This document shows, piece after piece, positions 55,573-64,000 of a DNA stretch of 64,000 nucleotides. The first letter of the stretch is position 1; each line of letters opens with the position of its first letter. A model generated the notes under the pieces. It did not search any database, had not been told where the DNA came from, and worked only from the letters and a program-made list of their open reading frames with translations. Source of the stretch: Agromyces atrinae (lineage in GTDB: Bacteria > Actinomycetota > Actinomycetes > Actinomycetales > Microbacteriaceae). Position numbers and translations under genes: made by a program. Location of the stretch: positions 248,001 to 312,000 of the forward strand of contig NZ_JACCBI010000001.1 of assembly GCF_013407835.1 (NCBI RefSeq), given 5' to 3'.

Positions 55573-56655
55573 ATGAAGAGAGTGATCGTGCTGGGCTCGT
55601 CAGGGTCGATCGGTGTGCAGGCGCTCGACGTCATCCGCGCCAATCCCGATCGATTCGAGATCGTCGGGCTCGCCGTCGGCTCGAATCGTGCGGTGCTCGA
55701 GCAGCAGGCCGACGACTTCCACGTCGACGACACCGCGGTCGGCATCATCGAGGCCGAGCAGCTCGTCCGCGACGTCGAGGCGGATGTCGTCCTCAACGGC
55801 ATCACGGGATCGGTGGGTCTCGGTCCGACCCTCGCCGCGCTCGAGACGGGGAGGACCCTCGCGCTCGCCAACAAGGAATCGCTCATCGTCGGTGGCGACC
55901 TCGTGACCCGCCTCGCGGCCCCCGGCCAGATCGTGCCGGTCGACTCGGAGCACTCCGCCATCGCCCAGGCCCTCCGGTCGGGCACCGACGCCGAGGTCGC
56001 GCGTCTCGTCCTCACGGCATCCGGCGGGCCGTTCCGCGGCCGCTCACGCGACTCCCTCGCCTCCGTCACGCCCGCCGAGGCGCTCGCCCACCCCACGTGG
56101 GACATGGGCCTCGTCGTGACGACGAACTCGGCGACCCTCGTCAACAAGGGTCTCGAGGTCATCGAGGCGCACCTCCTCTTCGACGTCGGCTACGACGACA
56201 TCGACGTCGTCGTGCACCCCCAGTCAGTCGTGCACTCGATGGTCGAGTTCGTCGACGGGTCGACGATCGCACAGGCATCCCCACCCGACATGCGCCTGCC
56301 GATCTCGCTCGGGCTCGACTGGCCGAACCGCGTCGCTGCGGTCGGCCGACCGCTCGACTGGACGCGTGCGCAGGAATGGACGTTCGAGCCGCTCGACGAG
56401 GTCGCCTTCCCGGCGGTGGCGCTCGCCAAGCAGGTCGGTCGCGCGCGCGGCACGTACCCCGCCGTCTTCAACGCGGCGAACGAGGAAGCGGTCGCGGCTT
56501 TCCACGCGGGGCGGATCGGCTTCCTCGACATCGTCGACGTCGTGCGCCGCGTCGTCGAGTCGCACGAAGCCCCCGATGCCGTCCTCTCCGTGCCCGTGCT
56601 CCTCGAAGCCGAGGCGGCCGCCCGCCGCGCGGCGACGGCTCTCATCGGCGCCTGA
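55573..56655 (+). CDS. dxr: 1-deoxy-D-xylulose 5-phosphate reductoisomerase
   Basis: A 360-residue enzyme that makes 2-C-methyl-D-erythritol 4-phosphate with NADPH, the committed step of the MEP isoprenoid pathway. The NADPH loop is GSSGSIG (8-14), followed by [41 protein letters not shown] and [14 protein letters not shown] with metal- and substrate-binding residues. The C-terminal helical domain is complete. ispG for a later step lies 5 kb downstream. Confidence 0.97.
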   Translation: MKRVIVLGSSGSIGVQALDVIRANPDRFEIVGLAVGSNRAVLEQQADDFHVDDTAVGIIEAEQLVRDVEADVVLNGITGSVGLGPTLAALETGRTLALANKESLIVGGDLVTRLAAPGQIVPVDSEHSAIAQALRSGTDAEVARLVLTASGGPFRGRSRDSLASVTPAEALAHPTWDMGLVVTTNSATLVNKGLEVIEAHLLFDVGYDDIDVVVHPQSVVHSMVEFVDGSTIAQASPPDMRLPISLGLDWPNRVAAVGRPLDWTRAQEWTFEPLDEVAFPAVALAKQVGRARGTYPAVFNAANEEAVAAFHAGRIGFLDIVDVVRRVVESHEAPDAVLSVPVLLEAEAAARRAATALIGA

Positions 56656-56667
56656 CAGCTTCGCCAC

Positions 56668-56692
56668 AGTCCACTCGCAGACAGAGCGGACT
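56668..56692. repeat. inverted repeat in the rip promoter region
   Basis: AGTCC-A-CTC and GAG-C-GGACT (one A/C mismatch) around a 7-nt loop. It covers the -35 position and ends at the first base of the -10 box TAGCCT, so it may be an operator or a dxr terminator. Confidence 0.35.
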
Positions 56693-56697
56693 AGCCT
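56692..56697 (+). promoter_or_regulatory. -10-like box TAGCCT for rip/rseP
   Basis: TAGCCT ends 6 nt before the GTG of the protease gene; a leaderless transcript is expected. Confidence 0.5.
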
Positions 56698-56703
56698 GGC
56701 CAG

Positions 56704-58104
56704 GTGGATTCGGTCATCGCCTTCGCGCTCGGCGTGCTCATCGTCGCGCTCGGACTCGCCATCTCGATCGCGCTGCACGAGATCGGGCACCTCGTGCCCG
56801 CGAAGCTCTTCGGCGTCAAGGTCACGCAGTACATGATCGGGTTCGGCCCGACGCTCTTCTCGCGACGTCGCGGTGAGACCGAGTACGGCGTCAAGGCGCT
56901 CCCGCTCGGCGGCTACATCTCGATGATCGGCATGTTCCCGCCCGAGAAGAATCATCCGGCCGAGGCCGGCGCGACCGAGTTCGGGTCACTCGAGGTCGCC
57001 GAGATCGGTGAGAAGACCGCAGCACCCGTCGCGGCACGAGCCGGCAGCACCGGCTTCTTCCAGAACCTCGCCACCGATGCCCGCGAGGTGAGCGCCGAGT
57101 CGATCACGCCCGGCGACGAGAGCCGCGCCTTCTACCTGCTTCCCGTCTGGAAGCGCATCATCGTCATGTTCGGCGGCCCGTTCATGAACCTCCTCATCGG
57201 GGTCGTGCTGTTCGCCGTGCTCCTCATGGGGTTCGGGACGGCGCAGTCCTCCACGACGATCGCGTCCGTGTCGGAGTGCGTGCTTCCCGCGACGAGCGAG
57301 CGGCAGACGTGCGAACCGGGCGACACGGCGGCACCGGGCGCAGCAGCGGGTCTCGAGCCGGGCGACCGGATCGTCTCGATCTCCGGTACGCCCATCGAGA
57401 CCTGGGAGCAGTCCACCGCGATCATCCGCGAGAGCGCGGGAACGCCGCTCCCCGTCGTCGTCGAACGCGACGGCGAGATGCTCGACCTCACGGTCACGCC
57501 CCTCCTCTCGGAGCGCTTCGCCGTCGACGACGAGGGAAAGGTCGTGACGGATGACGCGGGCGAGCCGGTCACGACCGATTACGGGTTCGTGGGGATCGGC
57601 CCGTCGACCGTCCTCGTGCCGCAGCCGGCCACGAGCGTGCTGCCGGCCGTCGGAGACAACATCGTGGCGGTCGCCAACGTCATCCTCAACCTGCCTCAGC
57701 GCCTCATCGATACGGCGCAGGCGGCCTTCGGCCCCGAGGAGCGCGACCCCAACGGCCCGATGAGCGTCGTCGGAGTCGGTCGTGTCGCGGGGGAGATCGC
57801 CGCCTTCGAGGGCGTGCCGATCGAGAGCAAGGCCGCGAGCCTCATCGGCATCGTCGCCTCGCTCAACGTCATGCTCTTCGTGTTCAACCTGATCCCGCTC
57901 CTGCCGCTCGACGGCGGTCACATCGCCGGCGCGCTGTGGGAGGGAATCCGCCGCTTCTTCGCGAAGCTGTTCCGTCGGCCCGACCCCGGGCCCGTCGACA
58001 TCGCGCGGCTCATGCCGATCACGTTCGCCGTCGTCATCGTCATCGGCGCCATGAGCGCGCTGCTCATCTACGCCGACATCGTCAAGCCGATCTCGTTCTT
58101 CTGA
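56704..58104 (+). CDS. rip: site-2 intramembrane metalloprotease (RseP/Rip1-like)
   Basis: A 466-residue polytopic zinc protease that cuts membrane substrates such as anti-sigma factors or remnant signal peptides. The first helix carries HEIGH (His 25, Glu 26, His 29), followed by the beta-loop (GVKALPLGGYISMIGMFPP) and a single PDZ domain around residues 215-290 (GLEPGDRIVSISGTPIETWEQ). The second motif NLIPLLPLDGGHI (near 402) supplies the third zinc ligand. Rip1 in mycobacteria has similar placement next to dxr and ispG. Longer than E. coli RseP by inserts. Confidence 0.95.
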   Translation: MDSVIAFALGVLIVALGLAISIALHEIGHLVPAKLFGVKVTQYMIGFGPTLFSRRRGETEYGVKALPLGGYISMIGMFPPEKNHPAEAGATEFGSLEVAEIGEKTAAPVAARAGSTGFFQNLATDAREVSAESITPGDESRAFYLLPVWKRIIVMFGGPFMNLLIGVVLFAVLLMGFGTAQSSTTIASVSECVLPATSERQTCEPGDTAAPGAAAGLEPGDRIVSISGTPIETWEQSTAIIRESAGTPLPVVVERDGEMLDLTVTPLLSERFAVDDEGKVVTDDAGEPVTTDYGFVGIGPSTVLVPQPATSVLPAVGDNIVAVANVILNLPQRLIDTAQAAFGPEERDPNGPMSVVGVGRVAGEIAAFEGVPIESKAASLIGIVASLNVMLFVFNLIPLLPLDGGHIAGALWEGIRRFFAKLFRRPDPGPVDIARLMPITFAVVIVIGAMSALLIYADIVKPISFF

Positions 58105-58107
58105 GTG

Positions 58108-58133
58108 GGTGCGGGCGCGTGTGCGCCCGCACC
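58108..58133. terminator. bidirectional terminator between rip and the thiolase gene
   Basis: A perfect 11-bp stem GGTGCGGGCGC/GCGCCCGCACC with the 4-nt loop GTGT, placed 3 nt after the rip stop codon and before the convergent thiolase 3' end. No T tract. Confidence 0.75.
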
Positions 58134-58147
58134 TGCTCGTCGTCCGG

Positions 58148-59332
58148 TCAGCGGCGGAGGAGGAGCGCGTCGCCCTGTCCGCCGCCGCCGCAGAGTGCGA
58201 CCGCGGCCTTACCGCTCCCTCGTCGCGAGAGCTCGAGGGCGGCGTGCAGTGCGAGTCGCGCACCCGACGCTCCGATGGGGTGGCCGAGCGCGATGGCGCC
58301 GCCGTTCGCATTCACGATGGCGGGTTCGATACCCAACTCGCGCGTGGACTGCAGGGCGACCGAGGCGAACGCCTCGTTGATCTCGACGACATCGAGGTCG
58401 TCGGCCGTCCAGCCCTGACGGGAGAGCGCGGCGTTGATCGCGTTCGCGGGCTGCGAGTGGAGGGAGTTGTCGGGGCCGGCGACGTGGCCCGATGCCTCCA
58501 CGATGGCGAGCCACGGCAGTCCGTGCTCCTCGGCGAAGGCTCGGCTCGTGACGACGAGCGCCGAGGCTCCGTCGCTCAGCGGCGACGAGTTGCCCGCCGT
58601 GATGGTGCCGTCGGCCGCGAAGGCGGGACGCAGACGCGCGAGGGTCTCGACGCTTGAGTCGGGCCGGACGCCTTCATCGGCCGTGACGACGATCGGGTCG
58701 CCCTTCCGCTGCGGAATCTCGACGGGGACGATCTCGTCGGCGAACACGCCCGACGCGGCCGCGACGCCCGCGCGCCGGTGGGACGCCGCCGCGATCTCGT
58801 CCTGCTCGGTGCGGCCGAGGCCGAGGCGACCGTTCACCGTCTCGGTCGACGCTCCCATCGACACGCCGTCGAAGGCGTCGGTGAGACCGTCGAACGCCGC
58901 GTGGTCGATCATCGTCACGCTTCCGTACGTCCAGCCACGACGAGAGCCGGGCAGGAGGTGGGGAGCGTTCGTCATCGATTCCTGGCCGCCGGCGACGACG
59001 ACCTGCGCCTCGCCGAGGCGGATGAGCCGCGCGGCGTCGACGACGGCGGCGAGACCCGACAAGCAGACCTTGTTGAGGGTCATGGCGGGCACTCGCCAGG
59101 GAATCCCTGCGGCGTTCGCGCTCTGCTTGGCCGGGTTCTGGCCGGCACCGGCCTGGAGCACCTGACCCATGAGCACGGCGTCGACCTGATCGGCGGAGAT
59201 TCCGGACTTCTCGATGGCGCCGCGGATCGCGATGGTGCCGAGCTCGACGGCCGACAGCGACGCGAGCGCTCCGTTGATGCGGCCCTGGGGGGTGCGCGCT
59301 CCGGCGAGGATGACGACCTCAGTCGAACTCAT
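58148..59332 (-). CDS. acetyl-CoA acetyltransferase (thiolase)
   Basis: A 394-residue thiolase that condenses two acetyl-CoA to acetoacetyl-CoA or cleaves acetoacetyl-CoA. The active-site Cys is in NKVCLSGL (Cys 90), and GHPIGASGA and [12 protein letters not shown] at the C-terminus hold the second Cys and His. With scoAB next door it fits use or production of acetoacetate. The ATG follows GGAGT; a promoter box lies further upstream. No signal for a peroxisome-type or fatty-acid-specific subclass. Confidence 0.95.
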   Translation of the reverse strand: MSSTEVVILAGARTPQGRINGALASLSAVELGTIAIRGAIEKSGISADQVDAVLMGQVLQAGAGQNPAKQSANAAGIPWRVPAMTLNKVCLSGLAAVVDAARLIRLGEAQVVVAGGQESMTNAPHLLPGSRRGWTYGSVTMIDHAAFDGLTDAFDGVSMGASTETVNGRLGLGRTEQDEIAAASHRRAGVAAASGVFADEIVPVEIPQRKGDPIVVTADEGVRPDSSVETLARLRPAFAADGTITAGNSSPLSDGASALVVTSRAFAEEHGLPWLAIVEASGHVAGPDNSLHSQPANAINAALSRQGWTADDLDVVEINEAFASVALQSTRELGIEPAIVNANGGAIALGHPIGASGARLALHAALELSRRGSGKAAVALCGGGGQGDALLLRR

Positions 59333-59378
59333 ACGGGGGACTCCTTCGTCGGATGTGCGGCGGATCTCGCCTCCGTCG

Positions 59379-59384
59379 ATTCTA
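59379..59384 (-). promoter_or_regulatory. -10-like box TAGAAT for the thiolase gene
   Basis: Minus-strand TAGAAT lies 46 nt before the ATG; the leader carries a GAAGGAGT Shine-Dalgarno sequence. Confidence 0.45.
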
Positions 59385-59492
59385 CCGAGAGCCGTCGAGG
59401 CCACCCCCTTCACGTCGTGCTGTGCGCCTGCCAAGATGAAGGAACGTGCCGGAGTCGTCACGAGCGACCTCCGGCGCGATCGACGCGAACCC

Positions 59493-59498
59493 AGGAGG
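59493..59498 (+). promoter_or_regulatory. Shine-Dalgarno AGGAGG that decides the scoA start
   Basis: AGGAGG lies 7 nt before the GTG of scoA and argues against an in-frame GTG 60 nt further upstream. Confidence 0.6.
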
Positions 59499-59505
59499 TA
59501 CGAGC

Positions 59506-60279
59506 GTGACTCTCGACAAAGTCGTTCAGAGGCCGGCCGATGCCGTGGCCGACATCCCGAACGGAGCAGCTCTCGCGGTGGGAGGCTTCGGGCTCTGCGG
59601 CATCCCGATGGTGCTCATCGATGCGCTCCTCGCGCAGGGCGCCGACGAACTCTCGGTCGTCTCGAACAACTGCGGGGTGGATGACTGGGGCCTCGGGCTC
59701 CTGCTCGCGGCCGGGCGCATCCGCAAGATGACGTCGTCGTACGTCGGCGAGAATCGCGAGTTCGCACGGCGGTACCTGACGGGTGAGCTCGAACTCGAAC
59801 TCACGCCACAGGGCACGCTCGCCGAGAAGCTGCGAGCCGGGGGAGCGGGTATCGCCGCATTCTTCACGCAGACGGGCGTGGGCACCGCTGTCGCCGAGGG
59901 AGGGCTGCCGCAGCGTCATGCCGCCGATGGCAGCGTCCTCGTCGCTTCAGAACCGAAGCGCGTCGAGACGTTCACCGTGCGCGGGGAGCCGCGTGAGTTC
60001 GTCCTCGAGGAAGCGATCACGACCGACTTCGCCCTCGTGCACGCCGCACAGGGCGACGCCCACGGCAATCTCGTCTTCGACAAGTCGGCGCGGAACTTCT
60101 CGCCGCTCGCCGCGATGGCGGGCCGCGTGTGCATCGCCGAGGTCGAAGAGCTCGTCGACGTCGGCGATCTCGATCCCGATGCCATTCACCTACCCGGCAT
60201 CTTCGTCGACCGTGTCGTGGTCGTCGGGCGCGACGTCGAGAAGCGCATCGAGCGCCGGACCGTTCGAGAGGTGAACTGA
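59506..60279 (+). CDS. scoA: succinyl-CoA:3-oxoacid CoA-transferase subunit A
   Basis: A 257-residue subunit that with ScoB transfers CoA from succinyl-CoA to acetoacetate, activating ketone bodies for thiolase cleavage. Conserved regions are [29 protein letters not shown] and [21 protein letters not shown] start placed by a strong Shine-Dalgarno sequence. It is 1 nt upstream of scoB, as usual for the two-subunit form, and divergent from the thiolase gene. Confidence 0.95.
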   Translation: MTLDKVVQRPADAVADIPNGAALAVGGFGLCGIPMVLIDALLAQGADELSVVSNNCGVDDWGLGLLLAAGRIRKMTSSYVGENREFARRYLTGELELELTPQGTLAEKLRAGGAGIAAFFTQTGVGTAVAEGGLPQRHAADGSVLVASEPKRVETFTVRGEPREFVLEEAITTDFALVHAAQGDAHGNLVFDKSARNFSPLAAMAGRVCIAEVEELVDVGDLDPDAIHLPGIFVDRVVVVGRDVEKRIERRTVREVN

Positions 60280-60280
60280 C

Positions 60281-60925
60281 ATGGCTCTCACACGCGACGA
60301 GATGGCGGCTCGAGCCGCACGCGAACTCACCGACGGGTCATATGTCAATCTCGGCATCGGTCTGCCGACCCTCGTACCGAACTTCGTTCCGGAGGGCGTC
60401 ACCGTCGTCCTGCAGAGCGAGAACGGCATCCTCGGCGTCGGGCCGTACCCGACCGAGGCCGAGGTCGATCCCGACCTCATCAACGCGGGCAAAGAGACGG
60501 TGACCGTACTGCCCGGAGCGGCGTACTTCGACTCGGCGACGAGCTTCGCGATGATCCGCGGGGGAAAGATCGATGCTGCGATCCTCGGCGCCATGCAAGT
60601 GTCGTCGACGGGCGACCTCGCGAACTGGATGATCCCGGGAAAGATGGTCAAGGGGCCCGGTGGTGCCATGGACCTCGTGCACGGCGCGCGCCGCGTCATC
60701 GTGCTCATGGAGCACGTCGCGAAGGACGGATCGGCGAAGATCGTCGAGTCGTGCTCATTGCCTCTGACCGGCCGCCGGGTCGTCGATCGCATCATCACCG
60801 ATCTCGCCGTCATCGACGTCACGGAGACGGGTCTGGAGCTCGTCGAACTGGCGCCGGGCGTCACGGTGGACGAGGTCGTCGAAGCGACAGGCGCGCCCCT
60901 CGCGATCGCGTTGCCGAAACGTTAG
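60281..60925 (+). CDS. scoB: succinyl-CoA:3-oxoacid CoA-transferase subunit B
   Basis: A 214-residue catalytic subunit. The CoA-accepting glutamate is in LQSENGILG (Glu 47); [14 protein letters not shown] at the N-terminus and [17 protein letters not shown] further on match the family. ATG start, directly after scoA. With scoA and the thiolase it forms a small acetoacetate module placed inside the otherwise typical dxr-rip-ispG block. Confidence 0.96.
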   Translation: MALTRDEMAARAARELTDGSYVNLGIGLPTLVPNFVPEGVTVVLQSENGILGVGPYPTEAEVDPDLINAGKETVTVLPGAAYFDSATSFAMIRGGKIDAAILGAMQVSSTGDLANWMIPGKMVKGPGGAMDLVHGARRVIVLMEHVAKDGSAKIVESCSLPLTGRRVVDRIITDLAVIDVTETGLELVELAPGVTVDEVVEATGAPLAIALPKR

Positions 60926-60968
60926 GAACCACGGGGATCGAAGCCGCCCCTGATCTGCCATCCTGAGC

Positions 60969-60992
60969 GTGAGCGGCGCATATGCCGCTCAC
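60969..60992. repeat. perfect 24-nt inverted repeat downstream of scoB
   Basis: GTGAGCGGC and GCCGCTCAC, a perfect 9-bp stem with a 6-nt loop, 43 nt after scoB. It may be a terminator or an operator for the next gene. The ATG at 60982 lies inside it, which argues against that start. Confidence 0.5.
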
Positions 60993-61008
60993 GGAATCGG
61001 GGGCGATC

Positions 61009-61776
61009 ATGCGGGGTTCATTCATCGGCTGTTCGGTCGTGGCAGCACTCGTCATCGGGCTGTCGGGGTGCGCTTCGCCGGGTGCCGTCGCGACGTCGTC
61101 GCCGCCCGCAACGTCGACGTCGACCGCAACCCCTGGCCAAATCGCGTCGCCGACTCCGACGGCTTCGGAAGAACCGGCCCAGGCGTCGGTCGCGTCGGTC
61201 GTCGTCCTCCCGACCCACGTCGAGTTCCGTGACGCTGCCGGGGGAGTGGCGGCATCGTTCGACTATGCAACGGAGGCAGAAGCGGCAATCCTTGCCTTCC
61301 GTGATTTGCTCGGGGCTGAGACGTATACCGATGAAGACGACGGCTCGTACCATTACCCTCCCAGCACCCTGTACGCCTGGGGCGACATCGAGATCATCGA
61401 GTCGCACTTCGTCGATATGTGGGCGGACCACGCTGGCAACTACTCCTACGATCGGCCGAGCTTCATGCTGATCATCGGCACCGCAGAGCAGCAAGGCATC
61501 GCATTCAGCTCGGGGGTCGGAGTCATACCGGGCGATGATTGGGCTGTGGCGGCATCATCGGCAATCGATTCCGGTAGCCGTTTCACGTGTACGGGAACTC
61601 CCATCGACTCGATCGAACTCGGCGAGGTCGAGCAACCGGACGGCACGACGTTCATTCAGACTGTCACCACCGCGATCGTGAACGAATCGTATGATCCTTC
61701 GACGAACACGTGGACGGCCACCGACGTCGTATCCGAAGTCCGCGCGCCCGTCATGCTTGTTGACGGCTGCGTGTGA
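61009..61776 (+). CDS. hypothetical lipoprotein
   Basis: A 255-residue predicted lipoprotein with lipobox LSGC (Cys 21) after a short signal, then a Ser/Thr/Pro-rich linker to about residue 60, and an unknown acidic domain with two later cysteines. I recognise no family. Codon use is less G/C-biased than in the neighbours, with many TAT, GCA, GAT and CAT codons, which suggests recent acquisition or relaxed selection. The ATG is chosen for its clean signal peptide; an in-frame ATG 9 codons earlier lies inside an inverted repeat. Confidence 0.7.
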   Translation: MRGSFIGCSVVAALVIGLSGCASPGAVATSSPPATSTSTATPGQIASPTPTASEEPAQASVASVVVLPTHVEFRDAAGGVAASFDYATEAEAAILAFRDLLGAETYTDEDDGSYHYPPSTLYAWGDIEIIESHFVDMWADHAGNYSYDRPSFMLIIGTAEQQGIAFSSGVGVIPGDDWAVAASSAIDSGSRFTCTGTPIDSIELGEVEQPDGTTFIQTVTTAIVNESYDPSTNTWTATDVVSEVRAPVMLVDGCV

Positions 61777-61812
61777 GCTCTCGGCACTCAGCCCACCCGC
61801 AGTGGGCGGACA

Positions 61813-61818
61813 TAGACT
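61813..61818 (+). promoter_or_regulatory. -10-like box TAGACT for ispG
   Basis: TAGACT ends 6 nt before the ispG GTG, so the transcript should be leaderless. Confidence 0.55.
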
Positions 61819-61824
61819 GACGAC

Positions 61825-62976
61825 GTGCCCGCTGTGAATCTCGGAATGCCCTCCGTGCCGGAGGTCTTGGCCCCGCGCCGTAAGACCCGTCAGATCAAGG
61901 TCGGAAAGGTCCTCGTCGGTGGCGGCGCGCAAGTGAGCGTGCAGTCGATGACGACGACGCCGACACCGAACATCAACGCGACGCTGCAGCAGATCGCCGA
62001 ACTCACCGCCTCGGGCTGCGACATCGTGCGCGTCGCTGTGCCGAGCCGTGACGATGCCGAAGCGCTTCCGATCATCGCGAAGAAGAGCCAGATCCCGGTC
62101 ATCGCCGACATCCACTTCCAGCCGAACTACGTCTACGCGGCGATCGATGCCGGGTGCGCCGCCGTGCGTGTGAACCCCGGGAACATCCGCAAGTTCGACG
62201 ACCAGGTCGGAGAGATCGCCCGTCGTGCGAAGGAAGCGGGCGTCTCGATCCGTATCGGCGTGAACGCCGGTTCGCTCGACCCGCGTCTCCTGCAGAAGTA
62301 CGGCAAGGCGACGCCCGAGGCCCTCGTCGAATCGGCCGTCTGGGAGGCGAGCCTCTTCGAGGAGCACGACTTCCACGACTTCAAGATCTCGGTCAAGCAC
62401 AACGACCCCATCGTCATGGTGAAGGCCTACCGCCTCCTCGCCGAGCGCGGCGACTGGCCCCTCCACCTCGGTGTGACCGAGGCCGGCCCCGCGTTCCAGG
62501 GCACGATCAAGTCGGCCACCGCGTTCGGAATCCTGCTCTCGGAGGGGATCGGCGACACCATCCGCGTGTCGCTCTCCGCTCCGCCCGTCGAAGAGGTCAA
62601 GGTCGGCCTGCAGATCCTGCAGTCGCTCAACCTCCGTGAGCGGAAGCTCGAGATCGTGTCGTGCCCGTCATGCGGCCGCGCGCAGGTCGACGTGTACAAG
62701 CTCGCGAACGACGTCACCGATGGTCTCGAGGGCATGAGCGTTCCGCTCCGCGTGGCCGTCATGGGATGCGTCGTCAACGGCCCGGGCGAGGCTCGCGAGG
62801 CCGACCTCGGTGTCGCCTCGGGCAACGGCAAGGGTCAGATCTTCGTCAAGGGCGAGGTCATCAAGACCGTCCCCGAGTCCGAGATCGTCGCGACCCTCAT
62901 CGCCGAGGCCAACCGTCTCGCCGACGAGATGGGCGCCGACGCTCCCGTCGGCAGCCCCGAGGTCGTCACCGCGTAG
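61825..62976 (+). CDS. ispG: 4-hydroxy-3-methylbut-2-en-1-yl diphosphate synthase
   Basis: A 383-residue [4Fe-4S] enzyme of the MEP pathway that makes HMBPP from the cyclic diphosphate. The TIM-barrel part shows [26 protein letters not shown] and [12 protein letters not shown]; the cluster-binding cysteines are C280 and C283 in CPSCGR and C315 in [16 protein letters not shown] start directly follows a -10 box. The gene is complete and lies in the same order relative to proS as in other actinobacteria, apart from pcp between them. Confidence 0.97.
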   Translation: MPAVNLGMPSVPEVLAPRRKTRQIKVGKVLVGGGAQVSVQSMTTTPTPNINATLQQIAELTASGCDIVRVAVPSRDDAEALPIIAKKSQIPVIADIHFQPNYVYAAIDAGCAAVRVNPGNIRKFDDQVGEIARRAKEAGVSIRIGVNAGSLDPRLLQKYGKATPEALVESAVWEASLFEEHDFHDFKISVKHNDPIVMVKAYRLLAERGDWPLHLGVTEAGPAFQGTIKSATAFGILLSEGIGDTIRVSLSAPPVEEVKVGLQILQSLNLRERKLEIVSCPSCGRAQVDVYKLANDVTDGLEGMSVPLRVAVMGCVVNGPGEAREADLGVASGNGKGQIFVKGEVIKTVPESEIVATLIAEANRLADEMGADAPVGSPEVVTA

Positions 62977-63012
62977 GTCGTCGCCATCGCGGTCGGCCGA
63001 TCGCGCCGCCGC

Positions 63013-63651
63013 TCAGTGGATCGACCCGCCCGGCCGCCGCTCGTCGGTCACGCGATCGAGGCTCGTCTCGAGCGCGAGACGGATGCCGCGCGCGAGGTCG
63101 GCGAGCGGGAGCGCCGGCGAGCCGGCGGGCGCGGTCTCGTCCGACCACGGCACGTGGATGAATCCGGTGCGGAGCACCGGCGTGGATGCCGCTCGATGGG
63201 CGAGCAGGTAGAACACGTGATTGCAGACGAACGTGCCCGCGGTCGACGACACCGAGGCCGGGATGCCCGCCGTGTCGAGCGCGGCCACGATCGACTTGAT
63301 CGGCAGGCCCGAGAAGTAGGCGACCGGACCGTCGTCGGCGATGGCCACGTCGATGGGGCGAGCGCCCGCGTTGTCGGGGATGCGGGCGTCATCGATGTTG
63401 ACCGCTACGCGTTCCGGGGTGATCTCCGTGCGGCCGCCCGCGAGTCCGAGCGAGACGGCGAGAGCGGGGCGGTGCTCGTCGAGGAGCGCCTCGAGTGCAC
63501 GGGTCGATCCGTCGAACTCGGTCGGCAGCACGGCGGTGACGAGCCGTTCCGGTCTCTCCCACGCACGCTCGACGAGGGGGAGGAGATCGGCGGTGGGGTT
63601 CGCGGCATCGCCGCCGAAGGGCTCGAAGCCAGTCAGGAGCACGGTCGTCAC
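63013..63651 (-). CDS. pcp: pyroglutamyl-peptidase I
   Basis: A 212-residue cysteine peptidase that removes N-terminal pyroglutamate from peptides in the cytosol. The triad residues are at canonical positions: Glu 80 in TEITPERVAVN, Cys 143 in AGTFVCNHVFY and His 166 in GFIHVP. The N-terminus LLTGFEPFGGDAANPT is a family signature. GTG start follows a -10 box by 6 nt. It is convergent with ispG and divergent from proS. Confidence 0.96.
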   Translation of the reverse strand: MTTVLLTGFEPFGGDAANPTADLLPLVERAWERPERLVTAVLPTEFDGSTRALEALLDEHRPALAVSLGLAGGRTEITPERVAVNIDDARIPDNAGARPIDVAIADDGPVAYFSGLPIKSIVAALDTAGIPASVSSTAGTFVCNHVFYLLAHRAASTPVLRTGFIHVPWSDETAPAGSPALPLADLARGIRLALETSLDRVTDERRPGGSIH

Positions 63652-63657
63652 CGGTCC

Positions 63658-63663
63658 AGGCTA
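63658..63663 (-). promoter_or_regulatory. -10-like box TAGCCT for pcp
   Basis: Minus-strand TAGCCT ends 6 nt before the pcp GTG. Confidence 0.5.
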
Positions 63664-63687
63664 CGTCAGCACTCGCCGAGCTCCCCG

Positions 63688-63693
63688 TAAACT
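63688..63693 (+). promoter_or_regulatory. -10-like box TAAACT for proS
   Basis: TAAACT ends 6 nt before the proS GTG, so the transcript should be leaderless. Confidence 0.5.
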
Positions 63694-63699
63694 GTGCGG

Positions 63700-64000
63700 G
63701 TGCCTACACGCCTCTCGAACTACTTCCTGCGGACTCTCCGCGAAGACCCCTCCGACGCCGAGGTCGCGAGCCACCGGCTCCTCGTGCGCGCGGGCTACAT
63801 CCGCCGCCAGGCCCCGGGCGTCTTCGCCTGGCTGCCGCTCGGCCTGCGGGTGAAGGCGAAGATCGAGAAGATCGTCCGCGACGAGATGGAGCGCGCAGGG
63901 GCCCACGAGGTGCACTTCCCCGCACTCCTGCCGCGCGAGCCCTACGAGGTCACCGGCCGGTGGGAGGAGTACGGCGACGCGCTTTTCCGCCTGCAGGACC
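63700..64000 (+). CDS. proS: prolyl-tRNA synthetase, N-terminal part
   Basis: The first 100 codons of a class II aminoacyl-tRNA synthetase that charges tRNA-Pro; the 3' end lies outside the window. The visible part shows the ProS start ([17 protein letters not shown]), motif 1 in [20 protein letters not shown] and [20 protein letters not shown], and [17 protein letters not shown] leading towards motif 2. This is the bacterial-type ProS by its start. GTG start chosen from the -10 box and from the alignment with other ProS proteins. Confidence 0.95.
   Translation, partial: MPTRLSNYFLRTLREDPSDAEVASHRLLVRAGYIRRQAPGVFAWLPLGLRVKAKIEKIVRDEMERAGAHEVHFPALLPREPYEVTGRWEEYGDALFRLQD

Noticed and set aside
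59446..59505. A longer scoA starting at an upstream GTG
   Set aside because: The extra 20 residues do not resemble the family, and the AGGAGG sequence fits the downstream GTG.
60982..61008. An upstream in-frame ATG for the hypothetical lipoprotein
   Set aside because: It would place 9 extra residues before the signal peptide and lies inside the perfect inverted repeat; the ATG at 61009 gives a normal lipoprotein signal.
62990..63015. Near-palindrome CGCGGTCGGCCGATCGCG between ispG and pcp as a terminator
   Set aside because: There is no loop between the arms, one mismatch per half and no T tract, so I did not annotate it.

Overview
The window is a chromosomal stretch of a high-GC Gram-positive bacterium, very probably an actinomycete of the family Microbacteriaceae. 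The evidence is the strong G/C bias at third codon positions, many GTG starts, and gene orders typical of that group (yceD-rpmF-rnc-mutM-smc-ftsY-ffh; prmC-tsaC-wecA-like-atpIBEFHAGDC; dxr-rip-ispG-proS). It also has a zinc-ligand-free ribosomal protein L32 and a short ATP synthase epsilon subunit. I see no rRNA, tRNA, CRISPR array, insertion sequence or prophage. Genes are packed tightly and no gap exceeds 300 bases; the longest is the 228-base gap before rpsP.

Layout. 1-6.8 kb: gpsA (5' end outside the window), ddl, a DUF3515 lipoprotein, thiL, rsmD, a TPR protein and recG. 6.8-12 kb: coaD, then a MoxR ATPase / DUF58 / transglutaminase operon. 12-22.5 kb: yceD, rpmF, rnc, mutM, smc, ftsY and ffh (large-subunit maturation, chromosome condensation, protein targeting), with a FAD-linked oxidoreductase inserted on the opposite strand. 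22.5-26 kb: a spermidine-synthase-like methyltransferase, a GH1 beta-glucosidase and a YbdK-type carboxylate-amine ligase. 26-30 kb: rpsP-khpA-rimM, convergent with cysK-cysE. 29-40 kb: prmC, tsaC, a WecA/MraY-like glycosyl-phosphate transferase and the complete F1Fo ATP synthase operon, then a small P-loop kinase and yaaA. 41-44 kb: tag and ogt (alkylation repair), an aldo/keto reductase and a DUF4192 protein. 44.4-49.8 kb: two FHA proteins, a PP2C phosphatase and a large FtsK/SpoIIIE (EccC-like) ATPase. 49.8-55.5 kb: an asparaginase, a frameshifted 4-aminobutyrate aminotransferase, an OsmC protein, an acetyl xylan esterase-like hydrolase, a secreted lipoprotein and a plsC-like acyltransferase. 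55.5-64 kb: dxr, rip/rseP, a thiolase, scoAB, a lipoprotein, ispG, pcp and the start of proS.

Three observations stand out. (1) More than twenty genes carry a TANNNT-type -10 hexamer ending 6-9 nt (usually exactly 6) before the start codon, so leaderless transcription looks like the default here. (2) The frame of atpB has no ATG, GTG or TTG anywhere it could start; a CTG with a well-placed Shine-Dalgarno sequence is the best start. (3) An EccC-like ATPase sits with two FHA proteins and a PP2C phosphatase but with no WXG100 substrates, no other type VII secretion parts and no Ser/Thr kinase, which suggests an unusual stand-alone phospho-regulated translocase-like module. All functional calls come from reading motifs by eye; no database search was possible.
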